Source of the DNA: Hexactinellida sp. DTS-2022
Taxonomy: Eukaryota; Porifera; Hexactinellida
Length of the DNA stretch: 64,000 nucleotides
Direction: 5' to 3'
NCBI GenBank assembly: GCA_028753945.1
Contig: JAPNXP010000002.1
Location: forward strand, 6,758,001 to 6,822,000
The notes beneath the pieces were generated by a model, which saw only the letters and a list, made by a program, of their open reading frames with translations, made no database searches and was not told the DNA's origin. The position numbers and the translations under genes were made by a program. Positions 36,742-47,164 of this stretch are shown in pieces (within the stretch, counting starts at the first letter, position 1; each line of letters begins with the position of its first letter).

Positions 36742-36841
36742 CAGTCGAATTCGGGTTTTTTTGCCACCCTAAATGCATGGAAAAAGAGGCAAAAAAACCC
36801 GATAACGCAAAAAATTGGGCAAAAAACCCCGATTTTGACTG
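36742..36841. mobile_element. 100-bp pogo/Tc1-type MITE
   Basis: Ends CAGTCGAATTCGGGTTTTTT and, in reverse complement, CAGTCAAAATCGGGGTTTTT. A TA dinucleotide flanks both sides (36740-36741 and 36842-36843). Almost the whole 100 bp is inverted repeat plus a short core. CAGT-type ends and TA targets are known features of pogo/Tigger elements. The insertion lies inside an older repeat: ATACTCCAGTTTTATTG occurs on both sides. Confidence 0.8.
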
Positions 36842-36843
36842 TA

Positions 36844-37811
36844 TTGCAAATATACTCCAGTTTTATTGGATTATTGAAACTAGTTTGGAGATCCCAACCA
36901 CAAATATTTATTAGTACAAGCTGCTCGTCTGCTCTACGCGCTTCCTTACAACTTGTACTCGGACCTGCGGCCCTCGCTTATATTTCAAGCATGTTCCTTT
37001 TGAAATTATATGACGTTCTTGATGGGTGACCCCTAGTTGTCTATTTATATCCGTAGATCCTAGTTATCGGTTTATATAAGGATAGAATAATTAATTTGGA
37101 TATTTATGCTAATTTGAACATTAAAAAGCTTGTCCGTGTGTAATAATATACCAACTCCAAATATAAAATTAAATATCACTAAGAAACGTACAAGTGGATC
37201 CCCAACTTTGGGATGTTGAGAAGTTATTGTATTGATTGATAATAATTTGATATCAAATAACACAATGGAATGTTAGAAATGTATGGCTAAACAGACAGAA
37301 CACAAATAACTAACAAGATGCCTGAACTTCAAATCTAACAATTACATTACAGTATTCTATAATGCACACTTAAACATTTTACAGACACTAAAGCATTCAA
37401 TTATGCTAATTGAATGCTATCTGCTAATCAATACTGGGACAACCCTCGAATTTAATTGGCTAAAGGTTTTGACACATTTTGAGTGGACGATGTGAATATT
37501 TTTTAAAATATTGAAATTGTTTGTACATACAGTATTTCCTACCCCCTGCCAAATTTCAAGTCTTTAGCTTTTACTTGTTCCTCAATCAATTCTGAACAAA
37601 CACAAAAACATTGCGATTTATATATAAGATAGACTAAATATAGTCTTTCTAAACTTGAGTAGTAAGTATTCTGTGAATTTACTGAAAAGTTGAGTAGATT
37701 TGGAATTTATTGAAAAACTTGAGATTTTCCCGTGTAATTATTGATGAAATAAATGAAAGATTTTTGAGTTATTTAGTATGAAATTCGCGGAGTTTCTTGC
37801 TAGTCGGGAGG
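36844..37811. other. No supported gene
   Basis: AT-rich. About 36890-36990 is a short GC-richer patch without recognisable coding. Nothing else can be supported. Confidence 0.5.
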
Positions 37812-38020
37812 TCAGTTTAAATGTATACGACAACCACTTGCGGTAAGTAAACAACTGCAAATAGTAGGTCGAAATTTATTTCATCATTTATTTTACTCTT
37901 GTCTTACTCTGTTCGTGCTTCGAAGTAAGTACATCTTGAACATTTTAATTATAATTGCATTTACATATCCCTTATTCGCGCCAAATCTTCCAGTTGCTTC
38001 ACTTGTTTGGATTTATCTTT
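37812..38020. repeat. Dispersed repeat, partner at 29922-30145
   Basis: Direct copy of the 29922 repeat, diverged by scattered substitutions, for example CCAGTTGCTTCACTTG against CCAATTGCTTCACTTA. Confidence 0.7.
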
Positions 38021-38064
38021 GAAAGTTTCGTATGTTTTTTAAGGATCGACAGACACCTTATATT

Positions 38065-38260
38065 AGGGTTTTTTAAGGCCGATCTTTATGTAAATTTTTG
38101 CACCAAGATTATTTGGAGTTACACCACGATTCGGGTCGCCCTCGACCTGTGCAGTGTTGAGTTACACCACGATTATGGTTCGGCCGAGGCCGCTGCAGAG
38201 TTGAGTTACACCAAGGCCGCGCTGAGTTACATCAAGGTCTCAACCTTTTGAAAAAACCCT
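38065..38260. mobile_element. Possible small inverted-repeat element
   Basis: AGGGTTTTTTAAGG at the left is matched in reverse complement by CCTTTTGAAAAAACCCT at the right (10 perfect outer bases). The body contains repeated AGTTACACCA.GATT motifs and is GC-rich for this region. No target duplication is clear. Confidence 0.35.
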
Positions 38261-38448
38261 GAGTTAGATACTACAGTCCAGAATATTCATTAATTCTCAA
38301 GTATTGCATATTTCGCATGGTATATAGGTTGGGTATATTCACAGCAAATTTCTTCCAGAAATTAAAAATACTTTAGGAAATATATACCACCTTGCGCCAC
38401 TGACGCAATACAAATATTTGGGAGTGATTTTGTCACATTTATAGAGAA

Positions 38449-39000
38449 ACGAGTCCTTCGGTCTCGGTCGCTTTGCGAAGGATAGGTGCTACACACCTAA
38501 AATTAACGGCTGCTATGCGGCCTTACTCCTCACCCTTTCCCTCATGGAGGATGTTATATACATCCCTTTCTATCATTTTCCATAGTTTAACTTGTTCACC
38601 TATTATACCCGTTTTAAGCTAACTTCTAGGTTCATTTTGAATTTTAATCAATTTGTTTACATATTTTTTGTAAAACAACAACAATAAATATTCATATTAG
38701 AAATTTGTAAATGCTAAATTCGAAATCAGAATACTTGTTTACTTATATTATAACGATTGAAAGTTGGTTTCTATCCCAATATTAATTACGGTTTCTATTC
38801 CACCACCACTTTAATACAATCCTGACAAACACACAAACAAACAATCACACAACAATCGAGAATTAATAATACGAGCCCTTCGGTCTCGGTCGCTTCGCGA
38901 CGGATCACTCTCTCACAAAGGTCGCGAAGTGACCTTTGTTCGTTCGTGTTAGACACTAGATAACACAATTAACGGCCGCTTCGCGGCCTTATCCTCCTTA
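38449..39000 (-). mobile_element. Two head-to-tail Helitron-like copies, minus orientation
   Basis: On the minus strand the 3' part of one copy (39000-38869: hairpins GGCCGCGAAGCGGCC, and GTCGCGAAGCGACC with GACCGAAGGGCTCGT) joins directly to the 5' end of the next at about 38868 (ATTATTAATTCTCGATTGTTG). That second copy runs to about 38449 and ends in CGAAGGACTC. The second copy, about 420 bp, looks complete. The body shares TTGTATTAAAGTG, GTAAACAA and TTCTAGAAGTTAGCTT-type blocks with 35521-35795 and 46076-46708. Confidence 0.5.
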
Positions 39001-39097
39001 AAATATGACTCATATTAAATATGCTAAACATGTGACTTGTAAATTAGGCGCAATCAATTCAGTATGCTGCTATTTCCTCTTTGGGCAATTGGGAACT

Positions 39098-39172
39098 CCG
39101 ACAATTCGTTACAGACAATTAGCGACTATTCAATTACGCGACAATTGATTACACGACAATTCGCTACTGATT
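39098..39172. repeat. Short degenerate array of ACAATT.GCGAC motifs
   Basis: Five or so imperfect copies of a 14-16 bp motif (ACAATTCGTTACAG, ACAATTAGCGACTATT, CAATTACGCGACAATT and similar). Confidence 0.55.
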
Positions 39173-39191
39173 TGATTGGTTGAATTAATTA

Positions 39192-39457
39192 CAGTAGAAC
39201 TCGGTTTTAAGACGTACCACCCTGGGAGACAAGAAAAAGTACGTACTAACCGAGGTACGTCTTATCCGTATGCATATTCCACAAGTCGAAATACTGACTT
39301 GTTCAATGATATGAATACGATGTATGGTAAACAAGTACATAACATACTTAACGATATGATTAAAGTATTTTAGTTGTCACATGCTCACTTAATTTTATTC
39401 CCCTATTAGCAACCAGATTTAGTGGCAAAAACGTACGCTATTAAGCGAACTCCACTG
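39192..39457. mobile_element. 266-bp pogo/Tigger-type MITE
   Basis: Left end CAGTAGAACTCGGTTTTAAG, right end in reverse complement CAGTGGAGTTCGCTTAATAG, with both inverted repeats continuing to a CGTACG block. TA flanks both sides (39190-39191 and 39458-39459). There is no transposase inside; the 65-codon frame over it is a by-product. Confidence 0.85.
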
Positions 39458-39459
39458 TA

Positions 39460-40067
39460 TTTTCATTTAAATTTCTATATTTATTTACCTGGAAAAGAAT
39501 CTGTTGCAATCTCTATACTATTTCCCTCAACTATTATATTTGTATTTCTATCAGCACTCACTTGAGTGATAACTATATCATCACATCTAGATACCAAATA
39601 AATATAATATTACAACTAGTATATTAAACATTTTTCAGTCTAGTTACCTATATCTAGGGAAATGTAGAGAAGTAGAGTTATTCCTGTTGATACATTTTAC
39701 TTTCAAAAGAACAATCTGTAATATCACTTATTTTGTAGTGGAATAGAAAACCTATACAGAAATCAATTTTGTTCATGTTATCCAGAAATTCGTATTAACA
39801 ATACCAATCATCCAGCTTGCTTAATTTAAATCGGGTTCAACAGACACATGGGCAAATATCTAGATTTATTTATTACTTAATATAGCTAGTGTTTCTTGTA
39901 TTAATAATATAGCTCATTCTACTATCTAATCTAAAATTTATTTATAATAAATTGGGATGTACAAAGTAATATTTTAATCCAACTCAATACAAGGTGTTTT
40001 TATATTTTATTGTATGTATATAGATTTAACACAATTAAAGTTGACTTTGATTATTGTATTAGAATAA
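39460..40067. other. No supported gene
   Basis: AT-rich sequence with no recognisable coding, repeat or RNA signal. Confidence 0.5.
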
Positions 40068-40195
40068 CGATCCCTTCGGTCTCGGTCCCTTCGCGACGGA
40101 TCGATCACTCACAAAGGTCGCTTCACGACCTTTGTTCGTTCGTGTTATGCACTACGCCACACATTAAACGGCCGCTTCACGGCCTTTCTCCCCTC
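40068..40195 (-). mobile_element. Helitron-like 3'-end fragment
   Basis: Carries the same GC-rich hairpin block as the 38869-39000 copy (CCTTCGGTCTCGG, AAAGGTCGCTTCACGACCTTT, ACGGCCGCTTCACGGCC). There is no recognisable 5' end, so it is a truncated copy. Confidence 0.5.
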
Positions 40196-40621
40196 AAAAC
40201 AACAATAATATTAATGATAAATATGTCAACCTGTTGCTTGAAAATTGCACACTATAACTATTTATTCAGTATGTTGGTATTCGGAAGATGATATTTATTA
40301 ACCCATGTTTTATCTTCTGCATCGCTCGTACCCGCTCGTCTAAAATTCTAGACCATTTTGCGGTGTACTTTCCTCAAGTTACGCTCAATTTGTCATGATT
40401 CACTCAAATTCTCCTAACTTCTTAATTAATTAGTTTATTGCTCAATAAATTCATAAGGGTAGCTTCAGCGGGTTATAAGGTTAGTTCATTCTAAAGTAAA
40501 CACATAGAATAAATAACTTAATATGTGCTTGCTAAATCACACGTACTTAAATCATTCAGTAAATTTGTATTGGTAAGCAAAGCTAATTGTAATGATTACT
40601 AAGCCAGGAATTAGTTTCTGC

Positions 40622-40690
40622 ATAATAGATGGTTAATGATGAGATTAAGACCGCTTCGCGGTCTTAATCTCATCATTAACCATCTATTAT
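40622..40690. repeat. Perfect 33-bp-arm hairpin
   Basis: Arms 40622-40654 and 40658-40690 are perfect inverted repeats around a 3-nt loop; the core is GACCGC-TTC-GCGGTC. Weaker outer matches (TACTAAGCCA on the left; TGGCTTAGTA on the right) extend the inverted repeat to about 40600-40716. The rest of 40196-41090 holds nothing I can support. Confidence 0.9.
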
Positions 40691-41218
40691 ATGGAAACTA
40701 TGGCTTAGTAAATTACTTAATTCCATAGATGTATTATACAGTACATCTAATAGGGCAAGTTAAAATGAATAAAAAATGATCAGAAAATTTACCTACTGTT
40801 TGTATTTCTATTGTATTCTGCCGTAAATAACCATACGTAAATTATAATTTAATATGCATATATTGTTTAATTTGGGAATTATTCATGATGTGCTAACAGA
40901 ATACTAAGTGACTTTCTAAGTTTGCTTCTCTAGCTTCTAAGTTATGTATCTCTAGTTTTCTAAGTTCTAAGACTAAGTCGATCAGGAGATATCTCTAAAG
41001 GAGAATATATAGTAAAAACATAAAGAAGTAATTAGGAATTTATGCAGTAACAAACCTGATGATTAGTTCCAGTAGTAATATAAATCTCGATTGCCTGGTC
41101 CATGTTCCAGGGCTGCGGGAACTCATGGGGGCCTCCTAGCAACAGTTCTATTTTGCGCCCTCCTCCGTCTTCTACCACTTTGCCTATTATTTATAATAAG
41201 GCCAGCTGTACGGGAAGC

Positions 41219-41765
41219 TGTAGAGGCCAGTGTAGAGGCCGGTGTAGGGGCCGATGTCGAGGCCGGTGTAGGGGCCGATATCGAGGCCGGTGTAGAGGCC
41301 GGTGTAGAGGCCAGTGTAGAGGCCGGTGTATGGGCCGATGTCGAGGCCGGTGTAGAGGCCAGTGTAGATGCTGGTGTAGGGGCCGATGTCGAGGCCGGTG
41401 TAGATACCAGTGTAGAGGCTGGTGTAGGGGCCGATGTCGAGGACGGTGTAGGGGCCGATATCGAGGCAGGTGTAGAGGCCAGTGTAGGGGCCGATGTAGA
41501 GGCCGGTGTAGAGGCCTGTATAGGGGCCGGTGTAGAGGCCGGTGTAGAGGCCAGTGTAGAGGCCGGTGTAGGGGCCAGTGTACGGGCCGATGTTGAGGCC
41601 AGTGTAGGGGCCGATGTAGAGGCCGGTGTAGAGTCCAGTGTAGAGGCCGGTGTAGGGGCCAGTGTAGGGGCCGGTGTAGGGGCCGATGTAGAGGCCAGGT
41701 AGGGACCAGTGTAGAGGCCGGTGTAAGGGCCAGTGTAGAGGCCGGTGTAGAGGCCGGTGTAGGGG
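41219..41765. repeat. 12-bp GC-rich minisatellite
   Basis: About 45 tandem copies of a 12-bp unit, GGTGTAGAGGCC, with variants such as GATGTCGAGGCC and GTGTAGGGGCC. Because the unit is four codons long, several frames on both strands stay open for 160-200 codons. They read as EAGV-, CRGR-, YTGL- and HRPL-type tetrapeptides. The frame from the ATG at 41102 begins with a non-repetitive ~35-residue lead and continues in CRGR repeats to 41596. A protein is possible, but open frames are expected here by arithmetic alone. The array ends about 40 bp before the left end of the MULE. Confidence 0.9.
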
Positions 41766-42346
41766 AATCATCATCCCCCATTAAGTCCTCCAGACTAATA
41801 TTAAGATGGCTCGACCCACACCTTAATGTTGAAATTCACTCAATACGAGTTTTTGAGTTTTATTGCATTTTTCGTAAGCTCTACATGTTGCAAGTTTTCC
41901 CTGCAAATTTCATCAAAAAATTCCAAATATATATAGAAATATGGCACCCTGAATGACGTCCTCTCCATTCTAGATTTAGAAATACAAAAAGTTGTTTATT
42001 TTGTCTCTTTTTTAGAGTAATTATGAATTTATACCGATTTATTACTAATATATTAGTAACATATAATAGTGACCCATAACAAAATATATTGTTTTTCTTA
42101 TAGAACCACATTGTAATATTCCTACTTGTTCAAGTATTATATACATATAGGCAAGCTATTTTCTATTGATATTAGTGCTCTTGCTTCGCCCACCAATTTG
42201 TATTGTTGCTTGACCGACCAAGAGATCCACTGGTTATAATAATTTGTGTTTCAGTCTAAAATCACCATCTCGAATAGACCCCTTGACTTTTTTTCATTTT
42301 ATCATTTTGCCACACGAAATTAGACACCTATTATTTGTATTTGTCG

Positions 42347-44900
42347 ATGGCCGGTCGTGACACCAGTTATAGACCGCCGTCCAGTAGTGAAAGCGAGGAT
42401 ACACCACCTGAAACAACTTGTTCACAGATGAGTCAGTCGAGTGTGGAAACTCCTATTACACCATCCCTTAGCCAGTCCTTGGGAGAGTTTACATTTGCGA
42501 CACCGATACCATCACCCTCCCTGCGGACAAGAAAGCCAAAGAAGAAGAGAGCTCGATTCTATGGGAACCAATTTGGCGGTATCAAAAAGGAGCTCGCCGC
42601 CCGTAAGTTCCTGAAGATCCAAGCAACAACGCCTGAGACCGCACGAGTTCCGGTACGCTCAAAAGACACCGTAGCATCGCGAAAGTTGGACTTCCCGGAT
42701 AACACATTTCTACCTGCGATTCAAAATATCAGGGTCCGGAGTTCCGTAGGAAAAGTAGAGGAAGTACAAGTTCAGCCAGTGACAGGTAATATTATTCTAA
42801 ATGTAGAGTCGTTTGTTTCTATTCTAGGTGAAGTAGCCGTGTGCAGGAATTGTCAGCTTGGTACATTAGAGTTGTATCAGAAACCTTACCACCTGTCCTG
42901 TGCCACGCAGCTGATGTTCCGCTGTAAACAGTGTCTTACCACCCGAACATTTTGGAGCGTGAGCGGCTACTTCAGGTCAAGTATCGAGCTCGGAGAGAAG
43001 AAGATATCGAAACGAAATGATATAATGTACAGCAGTGTCCTGGGAGGTCGACTTTGTGGAATGGGAGAACCCAAACTCCGTTTGTACCACGCCTGCATGA
43101 ACCTGCCACCGCCACCAACAGGTCCCTCCTTCCAAAGAATACAGAAAGATCTGCTAATTGCTAGCGAGTATGTTGCCAACAATACCATGATGCAAGCGAA
43201 GATCGGGTTAGAAACAATCCTTGGCATCAACCCCCTAACCAACTGTGTGCACAGTGTCCTATGACGGCGCCTACCAGATCAGGTCGAAGAAAGGCGGAGG
43301 AGGCTACAGCCCGTACTGCTTCGCTGCAGCAATTTCAGTTGACACCGCGAAGGTAGTAGCTTATGATGTAGCGTGCAACACCTGCAGACAGTGCAACATG
43401 TATGCCAGTAAATTGAGAGATAACGAGATCACAGAAGAAGAACATCACAACTGGCATATTGAACACAAAATCACTTGTCCTGCCAAATATTCTGAGTACG
43501 CGTCCGTTCACTTAGAATCACTCTTAGCGCCTCTCGTAGTACAACAGGCATATGACCGGGGAATAATATTCAGTGGGGTAGTTTCTGACGGGGACAATAA
43601 GACAGATGCAGCACTGAAGGATGCAGATATTTATAACAGCTTGGGATTTGACTTCGAGTTTGGGAGACTGGAGTGTCTTAGTCATGTCCTAAATAGGATG
43701 AAGACCAACCTGTGTAAGAAACAAGAAGTGGTGCTGAAAGATGCGAGAACTTCAAAGAAAGTCTATACTAAAGAGCTGATAAAGAAAGGCAAGAGTAAGA
43801 AAGAGGCTGCTAAATTACTATCAAAGGATTATCAGGGAAGTCTACGAAGAGTTTCAAAGAGCAGGGAAAGTTGGAAGAGTTCTGAGACATCCGTTGAAAT
43901 AAAACATCTTTCTGAAGCGATGTGCGGACAGATAGCAAGCTATTATCGTCTTGCTGTCCAACGGAACAAGGGAGATACCAACGCCATAATAAAAGCAGTG
44001 AAAGCTATACCTTACCACCTAGGGGCTAACGACACCAACGCAGTAGAATACCACCGATACTGCACCTTTGAACAAGACAGCTGGTGCCTATACCAATCGG
44101 CAATATTTGACAAGAAGCCTCCTCCCCACCATCCTAATTATCTATCTGAGGAGGCTGTAAACATTGTGTTGGAACTCAATGAAGAATTCAAGCTGACCAC
44201 ACCGGAGTTCATAGACAAAATAAAATCTTCCCTGACTTCCAAAAACAATGAAGCAATTCACAGCGTGCTCTTTGACATTGTACCCAAGAAAGAAAACTTT
44301 GGCAATGAACTGATGAGATTGGGAGCTGCACTCTCTGTCATACTATTCAACGAGGGATATCAAGGAATCAAGAGAGTATTTGAGGCATGCGGAATAACAC
44401 CTGGGGACTATTTGTCGGAGAGCTTTGGTAATCTTGATAAGGAGAGAATAGTTCGTAGTGCAAATATCCTCCTTAGTCAACAACGAAAGTTTGCCAAAAA
44501 GCAGCGAAGGGGAAAGAAAGTGAAGAGTCAGATTAGAAGACATGGGTTAGGCTATGACTCCGAGAAGTACACATCAGCACAACCTGATTTAGAGACCGAA
44601 GCTGAAGTGCTAACACCTGCCCCGACATCAAGTACAGCACCTCATACAGATGTAAACAGTAATGAAGAAGACCCTCAATCTCCAATAACAACATTAGCTG
44701 AAGAAGAATCTGATATCTGTGAGATTTGTGGTTTTACCGAGGAAGAAGGTCTTGTAGGTATCGGACTTGGTATACCTTTGCCACCCGAAGATTTGCTATG
44801 GGTACAATGCGATGACTGTGCGAAGTGGTATCACATGCTGTGCCTGGGAATGGAAAAGGATGTCCTGCCAGAAGGTGACTGGAGACGTGATAAGTGTTAG
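42347..44900 (+). CDS. Mutator-like DDE transposase with PHD finger, one frameshift
   Basis: The first frame runs from the ATG at 42347 to about 43252, and the second from about 43254 to TAG at 44900; reading one base less at 43253 joins them (about 850 residues). Order: Ser/Thr/Pro-rich tail (1-58); basic nuclear-import-like RTRKPKKKRAR (about 60-70); zinc-binding pairs VCRNC and FRCKQC (about 165-196); first catalytic Asp in VSYDGAYQ (about 43263); CNTCRQC with a downstream His/Cys cluster, the usual MULE zinc insertion; second Asp in VVSDGDNKTDA (about 43587), followed by LECLSHVLNRM; probable catalytic Glu in TSKNNEAIHSVLF (about 44250). At the C-terminus is a PHD finger (about 44709-44897): CEIC, CDDC, WYH, MLC, then W and one final Cys right before the stop. 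One of the eight usual ligands is missing. The transposase assignment is solid. It may be inactive because of the frameshift. Confidence 0.85.
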
Positions 44901-45997
44901 TTCAGTATATATATATGTTTATTGTAGTAATGAAACAAAAAAAATATAAAAATTATTATAAAACAAAAAACCCACAAAAAAATAACTAAAAATTGAAATT
45001 CACAAAAAATTTTTTTATAGAAACCTTAGAATTTATTATTCAGTCTTTCTTCATTAGTATAGTCTAATTAGTTCTTAAATAATATAAAGTTCTCTGTATT
45101 GTCAATCATTTCCTCCCTTTCCTTTCACTTAACAGTTTATTTTTATCCATATATTTATTCTTATATATATTCATGCTATTTTCTATCGATATTTATCCAT
45201 CTTATTTATCCTATTATTCATTAGATTGTTGTATTTATATTCATTCAATTATTATAAATGTTAGTAACTACATTTTTCGTGTTTGTATGTGTGTACGTAT
45301 GTCTTGTCTTTCTCTAGGTCTAGTTCTAATCCGAACTACTGATGAGACTTATGGAGAGTCGAAACCTAGAAGATTTTATAATATTGCTTTTAAACAATTG
45401 TATACACCCTCTAGAAAACGTTAGAATTGATTCAAACAACAAAACAATAATTTAAAATAATTAAATTTTTTATATTCTTCAAATTATTTTGTTTCAACAG
45501 TAGAGACGGAGCCACTTGCGCCCCTAGTTGAGAAAATTCATTCAAGTATATATTGATTTTAGTGTTTAGGATTATTCTTAGGATACCTGTAGATAACCGA
45601 CACCCATGGAATAAGTTTCTAATACATCAGAATAATTGTTATAAGTGTTTGAATCAAAAAAATGCTAAAATAATGATAAATCATCGTGATTATTTACTTT
45701 CACTAATAGCAATCCTATAGTAAGCATTAAATTGACTATTCTATAGCTCAGGGATTTACACTAATATATGTATTGAATAAATAAAAATAGATCAGCAATT
45801 AAACTTCTGTGGTTTTTCTAAAATGTTGGCGCACATATTTCCAGTCAGGTATAGGGATTTATTATTGCGTAATATGGAACTAAGCTCAATCACTCGAGTG
45901 AATATTATTCGAATTCAATTTTGATTGCGGATTTGTAATCAGTATAGATAAGGCTAAAACTGATATAAGTTTGGATTTGGTAGGGCCAATATTTCTG
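44901..45997. other. 3' non-coding part of the MULE
   Basis: AT-rich. An 83-codon frame at 45173-45424 ends in a less AT-rich stretch (RTTDETYGESKPRRFYNIAF) preceded by TCTTTCTCTAG, which looks like a splice acceptor. It does not supply the missing PHD cysteine, and I cannot support it as an exon. Confidence 0.5.
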
Positions 45998-46075
45998 AAG
46001 GTGTGGGTCGAGCCTTAATGTATACACACATGCAATATACTATTATATTTGTATACAGAACACATGTAATATCTA

Positions 46076-46708
46076 TATTATTAAATCTCGATTGTTGTGT
46101 GTTTGTGTGTGTGTTTGTTTGTTTGTCCGGATTGTATTAAAGTGATGGGGGAATAGAAACCGCATTTATATATGAGATATAAACTAACTTTCAAATGTTA
46201 TAATTGGTAAACAAAAGTTATAAGGGGTAAACAAGTATGCTGAACACGAATTTCGCGTTTATAAATTTATCATATTAATATTTGTTGTTGTTGTTGTTTA
46301 CACAAAATAGGTAAACAAATTGTTATTATAGGTAAACAAGTATGCTGAACACGATTTTCGCGTTTACAATTTTCTAATATGAATATTTGGTGTTGGTGTT
46401 GTTTACACAAAATAGGTAAACAAATTAATGAAAATTCAAAATCAACCTAGAAGTTAGCTTTCAATGGGTATTATAAGTAAACAAGTGTGCTGAACACGAA
46501 TTTCGCATTTATAAAATTCTAATATGAGTATTTGTTGTTGTTGTGGTTTACACAAATAGTTAAACAAATTAATGAAAATCAAAATCATAACGTCCCTTTC
46601 TACCATATCCATGGTAGAAAATGTGAGGAGTAAGGCCGCATAGCGGCCGTTAACTTGAGGTGCGTAGCACCGATCTGTCGCAAAGCGACCGAGACCGAAG
46701 GGCTCGTA
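46076..46708 (+). mobile_element. Complete-looking Helitron-like element with internal repeats
   Basis: 5' end TATTATTAAATCTCGATTG and a GT-rich leader; 3' part with hairpins GGCCGCATAGCGGCC, GGTGCGTAGCACC and GTCGCAAAGCGAC, ending ACCGAAGGGCTCGTA. The body has three copies of a ~120-bp internal repeat (GTAAACAAGTATGCTGAACA and CGAATTTCGCGTTTATAA, then a TTGTTGTTG run and GTAAACAAATT). It has the same ends as the copies at 35340-35795 and 38449-39000. It codes for no protein. Confidence 0.55.
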
Positions 46709-46867
46709 TACTATTACATTTGTATACATTCCTTTCAATAAATTCAATTATTTGTGGTTGTATCATCACTATTGACACTCACACTGACTTTCCTATTGCT
46801 TGTTTTCTTAAAACCTGGGTAAAATACTTTCAATTCGTAATGTAAAACAAATACGTAGTAGTATATA

Positions 46868-47054
46868 CAGTGGAGCCTCCCATAACGGACACTCCAAATA
46901 GCGGACAACCTCTAAATAACGGACAACCCTCGTGGCACGGATTTATTTATTTAGCATATGTTTAATAGAAAAGCAACCTCTAAATAGCGGACAACCTCTA
47001 AATAACGGACAACGGTTCCAGTCCCAAGGTGTCCGTTGTTTAGAGGCTCTACTG
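46868..47054. mobile_element. 187-bp pogo/Tigger-type MITE
   Basis: Left end CAGTGGAGCCTCCCATAACG, right end in reverse complement CAGTAGAGCCTCTAAACAAC, flanked by TA at 46866-46867 and 47055-47056. The inside repeats CTCTAAATAACGGACAACC several times. Confidence 0.88.
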
Positions 47055-47164
47055 TATACACTATATTAAATACTATATAATTTTGCTGACGTCATATTTA
47101 AATGGCGCCTAAACCACAAAACCACAAGTCTGTCGAACTCAAAAATGGTCCCAATGGATTCCCC

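Larger units (their letters stand above)
41808..46014 (+). mobile_element. Nearly complete MULE with 17-bp terminal inverted repeats
   Basis: GGCTCGACCCACACCTT at 41808-41824 is matched perfectly in reverse complement at 45998-46014. The 4.2-kb interior holds one transposase gene reading rightwards, and no other supported gene. Subterminal sequence on the left (TTGAGTTTTATTGCATTTTTCG, then AAGCTCTACATG) resembles the subterminal repeats at 60-720, so the two MULE families are related. The flanks (ATTAAGAT on the left; TTAATGTA on the right) do not form a clear target duplication. MULEs normally make 8-10 bp duplications. Confidence 0.8.

Noticed and set aside
41187-41781. Long minus-strand frames (about 195 codons) over the minisatellite as genes
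   Set aside because: Period-12 repeats stay open in several frames automatically; there is no ATG context, splice signal or unique domain.
42786-42829. Possible 42-nt intron in the transposase (ACAG|GTAATA ... TTCTATTCTAG|G)
   Set aside because: The segment is in frame and aligns with coding sequence in the left MULE copy (GN..LN......LGE/LDE before the Cys pair), so it is exon.
43245-43254. GTGTGCACAG as a tiny intron that would repair the transposase frame
   Set aside because: Ten bases is far too short for splicing; a simple one-base frame break explains the data.
45173-45424. Extra exon completing the PHD finger of the MULE transposase
   Set aside because: No splice pairing with the end of the transposase frame gives the missing cysteine.
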